A stretch of DNA of 64,000 nucleotides, from contig CM114275.1 in NCBI GenBank assembly GCA_050084515.1, positions 27,776,001-27,840,000 on the forward strand. Reading direction: 5' to 3'. Below the pieces are notes generated by a model. The model was not told where the DNA came from, searched no databases, and saw only the letters and a program-made list of their open reading frames with translations. Positions within the stretch are counted from its first letter, which is position 1. Each line of letters begins with the position of its first letter. Positions 9,147-19,342 of this stretch are shown here, piece after piece. Both the position numbers and the translations under genes were made by a program. Source of the stretch: Blasia pusilla (taxonomy: Eukaryota; Marchantiophyta; Marchantiopsida; Blasiales).

Positions 9147-10130
9147 GTGGGGATCGAGGCATCTACATCGCGTCGCGATGACACGGATGCAACATCGATC
9201 GTGATGCGGATGGCAACTTCAGTGTTGGGATCCCCATTGTTTTCGGCCACGGAGCTGATGGCTTTAGGAGTTGACTTAGCTCCTGTATTTCAGCTAGCAT
9301 CCACGTTGTGTGAACGTGGGGGTGTTAGTGCTTCACGTATTGAGGTGGATGAGGATGTTGTGGTGGAGCGACCCTCTATGTCAAGTGTAGCATTGAGTAC
9401 CACTGCTACTTGGCAGGCAGCAGCGGTGAAGATGGATGCATTACTAGCCCGGCGTGCCATTGATCGTGATAGGCTTACACCTGGTGTATGTATGTTGGAC
9501 AACCGGAGTGGGATATTCCGATTGGTCGGTCCTACATGACAGGTGTATAGACCGGATAGAGTCTTGTTAGACTCTGGTGCCCAACCTTTGATGTTGGGAA
9601 AGGCGGCATGTATTGCTTTGGGTATTCGGAGGTCAGAGCTTGAGCCTTGCCCATTCCAGATTCAAACATCACTTGGAGGAGCCAATGATAGGTCTCAATT
9701 CATGACACGGGAGAAGTTTTCTATACAGTTGAGACCAGATCATGCGACTGATAGCTCCCGGTTGGGAGTACCTGCAGTGGTCACATCAGCCGAGTCGTAT
9801 GATGTACTAGTTGGAGGAGAAGCGATGTGTACCCGATGGGTTTTGGATGGATTACTAGGCGAGATGGCGTCTTATAGACCTGGTTGGCAGTCCGTGGATG
9901 GATGTATGAGCCAAGTTCCTGTGAGATTTATTTATGGGGCTCGACCAGGAGGGTCTTCCCCAATAGTGTTAGCATCTGTGGCTGGTTTTAGTGGAGTAGT
10001 CACTTGGCCAGGAGACTTTATGGAGGGTAATGTTTATGCTATGGATTCTCTTGTGCATGAGGAGGTAGAGGAGGTCCCTATTTTTGCAGCAGTGGCATCC
10101 TCATCATTGGATGTGCCACTTTGGAGTTGA
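9147..10130 (+). pseudogene. Aspartic protease region, element B
   Basis: Open from 9147 except for TGA at 9537 (ACA TGA CAG). The active-site motif VLLDSGAQPLMLGKAAC (DSG at about 9569) marks a retropepsin fold; the later ESYDVLVGGEAM block matches the hydrophobic second part. Composite copies show DSRA at this site, so those are inactive. About 130 residues before the active site are conserved among the copies and of unknown function. The segment ends in TGA at 10128, probably a former CGA, before the methyltransferase. The role would be to cut the polyprotein. Confidence 0.82.
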
Positions 10131-11300
10131 GGCGGTGCACTACGGCAGGAGGCTGATCGCCTAGTGCAAGAGGCTTGGTGTGAGGCTATTATATCTCACG
10201 AGGAAGAGGAGGCCCCACGGTAGACTCCTACTTCTGGTCCAGTTGGGTTATCCCCTTTGGATACTACACCCATTGTATGACAGTATCCGCCGGAGGGCAT
10301 TTGTGTGTTAGATCTCTTTGGTGGGATTAGCACATGTTTGGCTGCAGTGTTGCAGGCCGGTATTCCTGTGCGGAGATACATGTATGTGGAGCGAGATGAG
10401 ACGGCCCATCCTGATATATTGGTGAGTTGATGCGGAGATATCCTGAGTTGTTGCCGCCATAAGCTATTCGTGAGTACCAGCGTGCTTTGCCGTCACACAT
10501 TGCATTGTTGGGGGCGTAGAACCTTGAGAGGGTTGGTCTTGTGGATTTGGTGATTGCTGGATGGCCATGTCTAGGTCATACACGTGCTGGTCGTGGTGAA
10601 GGATTACACGATCCTAGGTCTCGATTGTTTTGGGAGATGTTACGAGTGTGACGACATCTTCAGGTTCATCAGGCACGTGCTCCCGCTTACATTCTGGAGA
10701 ATGTTCCATTGTTGGGTGACACTCGGACCCGGATGATGGCGCGTGTTCATGAGGTGCGGTCTTGGATTGGACGAGCGGTGTTGTTGGATGCAGCGCGAGT
10801 TGGCTCGCGTGCACGTCGTCCACGCTTGTGGTGGACAAACTTGTTGCCTAGGGAGGTTCTACGTCGAGCATATGATGCAGTGCAGCGGGATCCTTGCCTT
10901 ACAGTGGATAGTATCTTGATCTTTGGCGACTTTTCGGTGGTGAGGATTATTGATCGGTCATCCATGGCAGTGGTGAACCGTGTGGGCCAGCCTAGGATGG
11001 CACTACCCACATTTGTGAGTTTTCCCTCGTCACATGCCTACAGGGAAGGTGGTCGCGGGCTTGTATGGGATTCTCTTGTGCGACAATTGGTGGAGCCTAA
11101 CGCTGATGAGAGAGAGCGTGCGGTGGGATTTGCTACTGGTGTGACAGCAGTTGCTTCCATTTCTGAGGCTTCACGACGTCATGTGTTGGGTCAGGCCATG
11201 GACCTGAATTGTTTGACTTGGATTTTGAGTCTTGGTATGGCCGAGCAGCGTCAACTTCGGAATATGTCTGTGGGTCTTCCACCCCTTGTAATGAGCTCGA
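10131..11300 (+). pseudogene. Cytosine-5 DNA methyltransferase domain inside the pol polyprotein, element B
   Basis: Between protease and reverse transcriptase lies a C5 methyltransferase: motif I ICVLDLFGGIST (about 10300-10336), YVERDE, motif IV GWPCLGHTRAG with the catalytic Pro-Cys (10562-10570), RSRLFWEM, motif VI YILENVPLLG (ENV at 10697-10705), motif VIII DAARVGSRARRPRLWWTNL, and motifs IX-X ERERAVGF.TGVTAV...RRHVLGQAMDL. The motif order is I-IV-VI-VIII-X, so it is DNMT3-like and not the rearranged DRM type. A frameshift lies near 10425 and stops near 10220, 10277, 10463, 10518 and 10649. From 10652 to 11479 the frame is open. The enzyme would transfer methyl groups from SAM to cytosine; biological targets are unknown. 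Confidence 0.9.
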
Positions 11301-12990
11301 TGGCTATCGGGATGGTAGAGGCATCGGCTGAGGGCGAGGAGAGTAGTATTTTGCATCCTTGGAGTAAATGGGATGTAATGGCTGGGTATGTGGAGTTGGT
11401 TGCTCATGCTGGTGGAGGAGTTATTTGCTTAGATGATAGTGTAGCTAAGGGTGTACCATCTTGTGAGGGGGTTGCGTAGCAACCAATTGCATCGTCCTCT
11501 CCCTCTAGTGTGCCAGTGGAGGAGACTTGGGAGCCATTACTTGGGCCCAAGCTTACGGGAGGTGAGAAACGACGCTTGACACAGTTCCTACGTGCTTATA
11601 GGAGTTGTTTTGCCTGTAGCATCAAGGACTTGGGTTCTCTGGTTGGACCCGGTATACGGATTGATTTGGCTAGTGATACGCCAATCTTTCGTCGTCCCTA
11701 CCGATATAGTGATATGGAGAGGGACCTGATTCAGAGTAGGACGTTGGACCTTTTGGAGGCTGGATTAGTGGAATTGTCGCATGGAGAGTATGCATCGCCC
11801 ACTTTGTCATGCTCGCTAAAAAGGATATGCATGGCAACTACACGGATAGGCGGATGTGTGGAGATTACCGTCCTATCAATCGGCAAACCAAGGCCGATAG
11901 GTATGCCATGCCTACACCTGAGGAGATCTTTGATGTGGTGGGATAGGCAAAGATTTTCGGTACTTTGGATCTTCGGGTAGGATACCATCAATTTCCGATT
12001 CGAGAGAGTGACAAGGCCAAGACAACATTTTGGGGTGTTAACTCTCATGGCAAGGATTGTTTGTACCAGTGGAAATTCTTACCCTTTGGGTTGAAGAATG
12101 CACCTGCCGAGTTTCAGAGAGTGATGGATAGGATCCTAGCATGGTTGGATTTTTTTGGGTGTTACATTGATGATAACTTGGTGTTCAGTAACACGATGGA
12201 GGAGCATCAGATACATTTGCAGATGGTGTTTGAGCGGTTGAAACTCATGGTCTACGTTTGCATCCAGAAAAGTGTAAGTTCTTCCATGAGGATGTTGAGT
12301 ACTTGGGTCATGTGATCTATCCAGGTGGTTTGGGAGTTCAACAAGCAAAGGTGGAGGCTATTGCACTTATTCTGCGTCCGGTAGATGTGAGTAGAGTTCG
12401 GGCATTCATGGGATTGGTGAACTACTATCGGAGGTATGTGAAGGGATTTAGTGCTATGGCAAAGCCTTTGAACCAATTGCTGAAATCAGATCAAGATTAG
12501 CACTGGGGAGATGATCAAGAGAGAGCTTTTGTGGAGCTTAAGGCCCAGTTGGTGGTGGCGCCTATCTTGAGGAGACCTATCAGAGGGCGCCCATTTCAGT
12601 TACACACTTATTGGAGTAGGTTGGGACTTGGAGCGGTGTTGACACAACATGATGATGAGCACATGGAGTTTCTGGTGGCCTATGCAAGTTGTTTGAATAA
12701 TGCAGCGGAGTCGCGCTATAGTTCATATGAGGGAGAGTGCTTGGCAGTAGTGTGGGCTATGGCACACTTTAGGTGTTACTTGTTTGGCACACAATTTACC
12801 CTGTTCTTGATCACCCGGCCGCTCAAGTGGTTGATGGAGTCCGACAAGCTTCTGGGGAAGCTTGCACAAAGTGAGCTCTTATCTTACAAGAGTATGACTT
12901 CCAGGTGGTACATAGACCTGGAGTTGCCAACCTTGATGCTGATGGGTTGAGTAGGAACCCATGTACTAGCCAAGAGGATACAACTGGGGC
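11301..12990 (+). pseudogene. Ty3/gypsy reverse transcriptase and RNase H, element B
   Basis: Starts from LGPKLTGGEKRRL and RIDLASDTPIFRRPYRYSD, with a frameshift near 11810. Core blocks are DYRPINRQT, LDLRVGYHQFPI, YQWKFLPFGLKNAPAEFQRVMD and the catalytic YIDD (12163-12174) followed by NLVFS where family A has IVVFS. The connection and RNase H parts follow (YLGHVIYPGG, FMGLVNYYRRYVKGF, QLHTYWSRLGLGAVLTQ). The RNase H Asp of HTDW is Tyr here, a likely inactivating change. Frameshifts lie near 12250 and 12890, with stops near 11944 and 12498. An intact copy would make cDNA from the element RNA. Confidence 0.92.
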
Positions 12991-14255
12991 TAGATGGCAT
13001 GGCCAGGTTGATGAGGAGATGGTACCAGGTTGGCATGCATCTGCCTTTTTATGTTGGTTAGGGGTGGACTCTAGTATGGAGGACCACATGACATCTTACT
13101 CTAGTCAGAGGGTAGATGGCCAGCCTTCAGATCCTAAGGTTGGAGATGGCGGTACAGATCAGCGTGATATTCATGATGATGCGTTGGTGTTGGAGTTCCT
13201 ACGGACCAGTAGGGTGCCAGGCATAGTGAGTGCCAAGGAGCGAGACCGTGTTCTTCAACGTGCTAAGAGGTATCGATTGGAGGGAACACATATTCTCCAT
13301 GTGTGGGAGGATGGTAGAGTACGAGTAGTACCGTATTTGGCTCAGAGAGAGCGCATTGTGCGACATGCCCATAAGGAGTTGGGACATTTTGGGGTAAAGC
13401 GTACGTATAGCTTACTCCTTGGTCAGTATTGGTGGCGTGGCATGTATACTCAGGTGCAGCAGTTCGTGTCATGTTGTATGGTTTGTGACCGGGTGAGGGC
13501 ATCATTCAATGCCCCTACACCACAATTACACCCCTTGCCTATTATGGGGTTGGATAACGGTTGGAGTGTGGACTTTGCGGGACCGTTACCGTTGACTGTA
13601 CGACATCATCGATATATGTTGGTGATGGTGGAGCACTTCTCCAAGTGGATTGAGTTGGTGGCATTACCTGACAAGGCAAGTGAGGGAACGGCGTATGCGT
13701 TTCTTGATAGAGTGCTTAGTCATTTTGGTGCACCAACTGAAGTGCTGACCGACCAGGGTATAGAGTTTCAGGGTGAGTTTCAGGTCTTGTGTGACAAGGC
13801 GTTGATTGATCATCGGACCATGTCTCGAGATCATCCAGAGGCGGATGGTTTGGCTGAGCGTGTGGTTCAGGCGGTGAAGAGGGCATTGCACAAGTATGGC
13901 CTTCAGAAGGGGCATCTTGGAGACTGGGATATTTAGTTGCTATGGTTAGCCATGGGATATAGGTTCAGTCGCCAAGCATCCTTGGCTTCCTTCTCACCTT
14001 ATTTTTACATTATACGGCCGAGATCGGACTTACTGCGGCAATTGTCGGGATTCTAGTGAGGTGGTGAACCTTGATGACCCAGAGATGTGGATGAGAGTGT
14101 GTTCTCAGTGGGTAGAGTTCTTTCGGAGAGTTATGCCAACAACTTTTGAGAATCTTGCCATTGCCCAACACAGGGATACGTTGTGGTATGCAACCATTTG
14201 GGGTGGAGGTTATCGACCATCGATTCATAGGTTCCATGTGGGGGACTAGGTCTAT
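12991..14255 (+). pseudogene. DDE integrase, element B
   Basis: Open up to TAG at 13934. An RNase H/linker tail is followed by HAHKELGHFGVKRTYSLLL...CCMVCDRV (HHCC zinc site, about 13360-13490). The core is SVDFAGPLP (first Asp near 13568), VLTDQGIEF (second Asp) and DHPEADGLAERVVQAVKRAL (Glu in LAERVV). All three catalytic residues are present. After the stop, a frameshifted C-terminal region similar to 4138-4480 leads into the PHD-finger segment. This is a retroviral-type integrase, so the element is not a DIRS element, which would use a tyrosine recombinase. Confidence 0.92.
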
Positions 14256-14615
14256 TTGCAGCAGATTGCATTGACAATGTTGGATGTGACGGCAAGCCGC
14301 ATTATTTTACGAGTGCGCGAGGTGTTAGCTTCTGGAGTTCTCATGTTGGAGGGTCGTGATGGAGTTGTTTGGAAGGACCATGTGCGTAATTGTGCGCCAT
14401 GTCATCTTCCAAATGTGGATGGTACTGTTGACCCAAGCTTAGCCATGATACGTGCTAGCTTGAGGTGCATGTTGTGTGGGTCTGCTGGTAACGCAACTCG
14501 TATGTTGGTATGTGATCGGTGTTCTAGGGGTTGGCACATGATGTGTTTGACTCCACGTATGGATGTTGTTCCTACTCGAAGGTGGGTTTGTCCTCGATGT
14601 ACTTTGAAGAGGTAG
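14256..14615 (+). pseudogene. Integrase C-terminal tail with PHD finger, element B
   Basis: A 119-residue open segment. The first half (LTMLDVTASRIILRVREVLASGVLMLEG) resembles the small beta-rich C-terminal part of integrases. It is followed by VWKDHVRNCAPCHLPNVDG and a complete C4HC3 PHD finger (CMLC, MLVCDRC, WHMMC, WVCPRC; spacing 2-11-2-4-2-14-2). All eight ligands and the spacing are identical to family A despite clear divergence between them, which indicates selection on the fold while the families were active. Located where chromoviruses have a chromodomain. Binding to the histone H3 tail is inferred from the family only. Confidence 0.9.
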
Positions 14616-14770
14616 ATGACTTGATCTTTGCATGATATGGATTACAGATGTGCGACTAACGATGGGGCAACCTAGCACCCGGCCTTCTGATTCGTGCACC
14701 CAAGAAGGTGTATAGCACGTAGTAGATGCATAGGGCTACCTGGGAGTTAGAGGGACCTAACCGCCAGTTT
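14616..14770 (+). other. 3' spacer of element B
   Basis: Non-coding. It shares the GATATGGAT..ACAG and GCACCCGGCC segments with copy A-1 and a GAGTTAGAGGGA(C/T)CTAACC motif just before the polypurine tract. Confidence 0.55.
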
Positions 14771-14779
14771 GGGGGGCGA
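14771..14779 (+). other. Polypurine tract of element B
   Basis: GGGGGGCGA directly before B1, at the same place as GGGGGGACGA in copy A-1. Confidence 0.72.
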
Positions 14780-14885
14780 GTTGTGATACACTTGTGTTTG
14801 TGGATGGTCTCGTCTATGTTATGTATGTATGTGAGTATGGTATGTCAACGATGTATGTTGTATGACAATGTGGATTCGCACGACA
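14780..14885 (+). repeat. Repeat B1 of element B
   Basis: About 106 bp, matching B2 (15256-15369) apart from 8 bp of extra ATGT repeats in B2. Ends CGCACGACA, then GC (14886-14887), then TGTCATGACC of A2. The ten bases GACAGCTGTC at this junction form a perfect palindrome. Confidence 0.88.
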
Positions 14886-14887
14886 GC

Positions 14888-15255
14888 TGTCATGACCATA
14901 CGGATTATGTCATAGAGTATAGTGTGCTAGTAGAGGCCACACCGTATGTAGGGCCGCAATGTCTAGGTAGAGATGCAATTTCATACATAGGGTTGGGGGT
15001 TACTCAGTTGAGGGTGACTTTTCCAATAGGGCCCGCTCTTAGGTTGGAGGATATAAGGTGGAGTGCACTCAAAGAACAATCAGTTCTTTGAGTTGAGCCT
15101 GTTGCGTTGGGAGTTAGCCTTGGTAGTGAGTAGAGCTCTTGGCTATGGTGTTTCCCGCAAGCTTCGACCTAGATTCTCCCATCGTGGAGTGGGTTTGGCT
15201 CAATTGTATGTGATTCTATACGTGTTTTATGACAGTAGGTCTTTCACGGATTTCA
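14888..15255 (+). repeat. Repeat A2 of element B
   Basis: 368 bp, the same length as A1. Holds the perfect hairpin CTCAAAGAAC (15068-15077) / GTTCTTTGAG (15083-15092), whose right arm is the self-primer. Confidence 0.92.
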
Positions 15256-15369
15256 GTTGTGGTACACTTGTGTTTGTGGATGCTCTCGTCTATGTTATGT
15301 ATGTATGTATGTATTTGAGTATGGTATATCAGCGATGTATGTTGTATGACGATGTGGATTCGCACGACA
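15256..15369 (+). repeat. Repeat B2 of element B (right terminus)
   Basis: Copy of B1 with an expanded ATGT microsatellite (about 15297-15314). Ends CGCACGACA, directly followed by the TCCG target duplication. Confidence 0.88.
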
Positions 15370-15373
15370 TCCG
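15370..15373. repeat. Right target-site duplication (TCCG) of element B
   Basis: Matches 5728-5731. Confidence 0.8.
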
Positions 15374-16339
15374 TCAAGCGCTATGCCTAGTCATCCCACT
15401 AACTAAGATACCTCTTCACTAACAAAGGTAAGAAAGGTTGCCCATGGCCTACCAACCTTGTTAACCATTGTCAATGAATGTTGATCATTGTGTCTCACTA
15501 CTTGGGATCGACGTCGAGGATCCACGATGGAATCTACCAATAATTAAGAGGGGCACTCCACTCTTATATACGCCCTCCTCAACACCTCGTGTGGCACCAA
15601 GTTCGTTCACCATAGACGAGGAAAATTATTAAAGAGGAACATTACGATGCATGATCCCTACTAGGGGAATTTTACTAGCTAGTTCTATTTAAAAACCTAC
15701 CTATACACTTAGTGTTGTTAACTACTCTCATATGAAACTTTAAAATTGCTGCATGTGTCATAGAGTTTTCATTATAAAAATTCACCAAATTTTTAAGATC
15801 CCATGACCATCTTCAAAGAAATTTCATTGAAAATATTAGATTAAAAACCCATCGAAATTGTAATTTTTTTCCCAAATTTTTTTTCTAAAAGTCCGCCATC
15901 CTTGGAATTTCATTACCTTGATTGATTAATTTATTTTAATCTCCGTTTCTCCTTCTCTCATTTTGGGTTGCTATCCAATTGGGACTTCTTGAGGATGATA
16001 GGGAAGTGTTCTCTTGCTTTGAAGAAGCTTCTACAATCCGTACAGGTTCTTCACTTCATTGTGACAATCTTTTTGCAATCATTCTAGCTTTCTATAGACC
16101 AACTCAACCTGTTGCACAGTTGCACTATGGAGTCGATTTTTAGTTCTACTCATTGAGGATCACTTATATGAACGACGACAAGTAATACTCCATTTACACC
16201 ACTTCTTACATGATTCCTTCTTTCCTTATAGGATGTGCTTTTAAGCATCAAACTCGCTAATCATGATATTTTGAGACTCTTCCATTGCAAACTAGAATGA
16301 CTAATCTTCTTTTTGATGATACCCTCATTAATTATGCGT
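15374..16339. other. AT-rich flank without recognised gene
   Basis: Nothing recognised in the first part. The segment nearest 16300 may belong to the upstream part of the helicase remnant that follows. Confidence 0.4.
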
Positions 16340-18095
16340 TGTTGGAAGTCCATTAGTATTTGCAAGATCAAGGGAAGAGACTACCTGATTTTCCAGATAT
16401 GCCCCAAGCTAACTTCGAAAGCCTTCATGCACATTTATATTTAGAGCAAAAAGAGTTATTATATGATATCGAGGAATTATTTGAACAGATAAAAATGGGA
16501 GAAGCATGTTTGAATGAAGGATAACATGATATTTGGGATGCTATACATGATGAATTTGATCAAATATGCTTCAATGCTCCACCATCTCCAAAAATATTTT
16601 TCATAGACGATCCAGGTGGAACAAGAAAGGCATTTTTATGTAATCTTCTTCTTGCAAGTGTGCGAAGTGCAAGAGATATAGCTTTGGCTATGACGTCATT
16701 TGGAATAATTGCTCTATTGTTAGAGGGAGGACGTACTGCATATTCATGCTTCAAGATTCTAACAAATCTTCACGAATTCTACATGCAAGAAAGCACCTAA
16801 TATACTTAAGATCTAATCTGCTAGTTAACGTATTATCTCTAGAGATCACAAATTATAATTTACTTCAATTTATCATTTGTAGTTCATTGGTCAATAGTCC
16901 TGTAGCTCACTTAATTCCGGCTATAATGCTTATCATATGGGACGAGATATGTATGAAGTATGGCCACGCATTTGAAGTAGTGAATCACAATTTATAAGAT
17001 ATTCTAGGAATGGTCTCTCATGATCTACAAAAAATTCCATTCGGGGGCAAGCTTATGATATTTGGTGGTGACTTTTGTCAAGTGTTGCCAATTTTTCGTC
17101 ATGGGGATCGTCCACAAATCATCCAAGCCACTATCAAAGGTCATTTTTATGGTCTTATAAAAAGGTGATGAAGTTAACAACAAACATGCGAGTTCAAAGG
17201 TTGAAAGGTCATATGTGTGTTGAGCAAAAATCTTTTGCTGATTGGTTATAGAAGGTGGGAGAGGGTCGTGTATCTTTGCACCCTCAGAAGGATGAAGACT
17301 TTAGATGGGTTCCATCCGAAATGGTTTCTAAAAGTAATAAGACATGTGATCTTATTAATCTTATCTATAAAAAATCTCCTAGCCAATTCCATGACATTAA
17401 CTTCTTAAGAGATAAGGTTATTTTAACATCGAGAAAAATACACATATTTCTGATATAAATGTGCAAACATTATGTACGTTTCGCTTTTTGGGATAGTTAA
17501 TACTTGTTCTTCATATCATCTTTAGGAAACTATATATATATATATTTTTGCAATTTGGAAAACCATATCACATTTCTCCCTCCTACTAATTCACATTACA
17601 GCGTGTACCGGAGCATATTTATCTCAATGTTGACTCAATTCCAAATGAGGGGATGAGCCAGATATATCCCAATGAATCTTTGAATTCATGCTTAGCTTCA
17701 GGACTTCCTCCACATCCTTTATGCTTAAAGATTGTTGCACAAGTCATGCTCTTGCGAAATATGAATGGGTTACAAGGACAAACAAACGGGACTAGATTGG
17801 TGATTCCGGGATTCACGCAATATTGCATAGATGCTGAAATCATCATAGGAAAAATCTTGGAGATGGAATTTTTATTCAACATAGCCTATTGATTGTATCT
17901 GACTATGGGTTGCCATTTAATTTAAGTAAGTTTCAATTCCGAGTGCGTTCAGCTTTTACTATGATTATTAATAAGTCTCAAAGTCAAATTCTGGAAAAGG
18001 TAGGTATTTATTTGCCTACTCCTCTATTCTCTTGAGGTCAAATGTATGTAGTATTATTTAGGGTAAGAAAAAAATTTCTATCCACATTATAATTG
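16340..18095 (+). pseudogene. Helitron (PIF1-type) helicase remnant
   Basis: Broken reading frames carry Helitron-helicase blocks in order: LPDFPDMPQ upstream; a decayed Walker A, FFIDDPGGTRKAFLCNLL (about 16597-16650), where GGTGKT is usual; IALAMTSFGIIALLLEGGRTAYSCFK; Walker B IIWDE (about 16935-16950); FGGDFCQVLP (about 17060-17090); a FRWVPSEMV and VILTSR region; YLNVDS..., LNSCLASGLPPHPLCLKI...VMLLRN...GTRLVI; and near the end AFTMIINKSQSQILEKVGIYLPTPLFS. Many stops and frameshifts. The N-terminal Rep part was not found here. An intact protein would unwind DNA during rolling-circle transposition. Confidence 0.88.
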
Positions 18096-19303
18096 GAAGT
18101 GATGACCATTCAAACAACAATGGTGACTACATCCGAAACATAGTATATAAGGAAATTTTTGATTGAAATAAAAATTCTTAAAATTGTTTTTTTTTTTAAT
18201 ATAAATGAATAAATATATCAATCATTTCCTTCTATGTTGTGGATCGCACACACATCTTACTAGTCTTTTATTAAAAGCCCATCAAAATTGTAAATTTTTT
18301 TTTCTAAAAATCGGCAATCGTTGGAATTTCACCTGCCTTGATTTCTTGATTTTTTATTTTGTTTAATCTCCGTACCTCTATCTCTAATTTTTCATCCTTC
18401 GTGAGTCCTCCCTTCCTATATTTCTCCATCACCTTCCCAAACATCCATAATGATTTTTAATTCGAACGGGAGTTAAAAAATTGGCTTGCAAGCATCTGGC
18501 CATTAATGCTGGGATATGTTTTTCTTTTTCAGCTAACTTATCTGAATATATTTATTAATGTTCTCATTCAGGTGGAGGACATGACTCGAGGATATTTTGG
18601 AAGGCGTAGCAATAAATCGTGGTAAATAGTTTTTTTTCGTACACTTGGATATCCCAGCGAAAAGGTGATATGATGACTCCCCTTTTAAGGCAGAATATGG
18701 TCCAAACAACAATTGTGCGCCTTATAGAACGAGACAAAAAGGCCTCTTGCTCTCCATTGACAAACGGGAGGTCATTGCCCATATGGTGATGGCTTAGTGG
18801 GGACGGTACCGATAATTTTTCTTGATGTGTTGGGAGCTATCCTCACAAGCATCCGTGAGGGGAAAATCAAAAGATGAGGGAAGAAAACTTACCAAAATTT
18901 TCCCAATTCTTTGGGAAGTTGACGGCAATTTATTTTTGAGACTCATAGATTTTTCCTATTTCCAAGGTCAAGGTACACAACCATATTAACATTAGTGCAT
19001 TGGTCATTGACTTACATCACATCAAAAAGGGGCCCTCATGCCATAGCAAACATCTAAGACCCCAGTTTCTCTTAGCTCAAATAGAACTAATGCATCTTCT
19101 TATCTCTTTGCCATAATTTCTGAATTCGTTAAAAGCATTAAAAGAACTTGTAGGAGTGCTCCACTAAAAATTATGTACTCATAATTGATAAGGACCATCA
19201 TGCTGTCCTCCACCGGTGAATTGCTTTCATTCCACTAAATGCGCGAAAAGAGGAACAAATGAACTTGCTTGAAACAGTCATAGCATGGGCATGATGGATC
19301 AAC
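18096..19303. other. No recognised gene
   Basis: Mixed AT-rich sequence with short frames only. A poly-T tract near 18187-18199. It may include the 3' flank of the Helitron remnant. Confidence 0.4.
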
Positions 19304-19328
19304 ATGCCCCAACTCTAAGTTGGGGCAT
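19304..19328. repeat. Perfect 11-bp hairpin followed by CTAG
   Basis: ATGCCCCAACT (19304-19314), loop CTA, AGTTGGGGCAT (19318-19328). CTAG follows at 19346-19349 and is followed by T. A hairpin shortly before CTRR and a T target base is the form of a Helitron 3' end; the 17-nt gap is a little longer than usual. No matching 5' end was identified. Confidence 0.4.
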
Positions 19329-19342
19329 CTCCAACTCTAAGG

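Larger units (their letters stand above)
5732..15369 (+). mobile_element. Family B retroelement with methyltransferase and PHD finger, near full length
   Basis: A 9.6-kb element with the order A1 - self-primer-binding site - leader - gag - protease - DNA methyltransferase - reverse transcriptase - RNase H - DDE integrase - PHD finger - polypurine tract - B1 - A2 - B2, flanked by TCCG. A1 and A2 are both 368 bp and differ at few positions, so insertion is relatively recent. Domain order equals family A but the terminal sequences differ, so this is a sister family. About a dozen stops and several frameshifts break an ancestral polyprotein that probably was a single reading frame. An RNase H Asp-to-Tyr change is also visible. 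Confidence 0.93.

Noticed and set aside
1-15369. DIRS/PAT order element, suggested by split direct repeats
   Set aside because: The polyprotein has an HHCC-DDE integrase and an aspartic protease of the Ty3/gypsy type; no tyrosine recombinase was found.
16560-16754. 64-codon minus-strand frame, and its counterpart at 33688-33885 (+)
   Set aside because: Both are antisense shadows of the Helitron helicase Walker A region.
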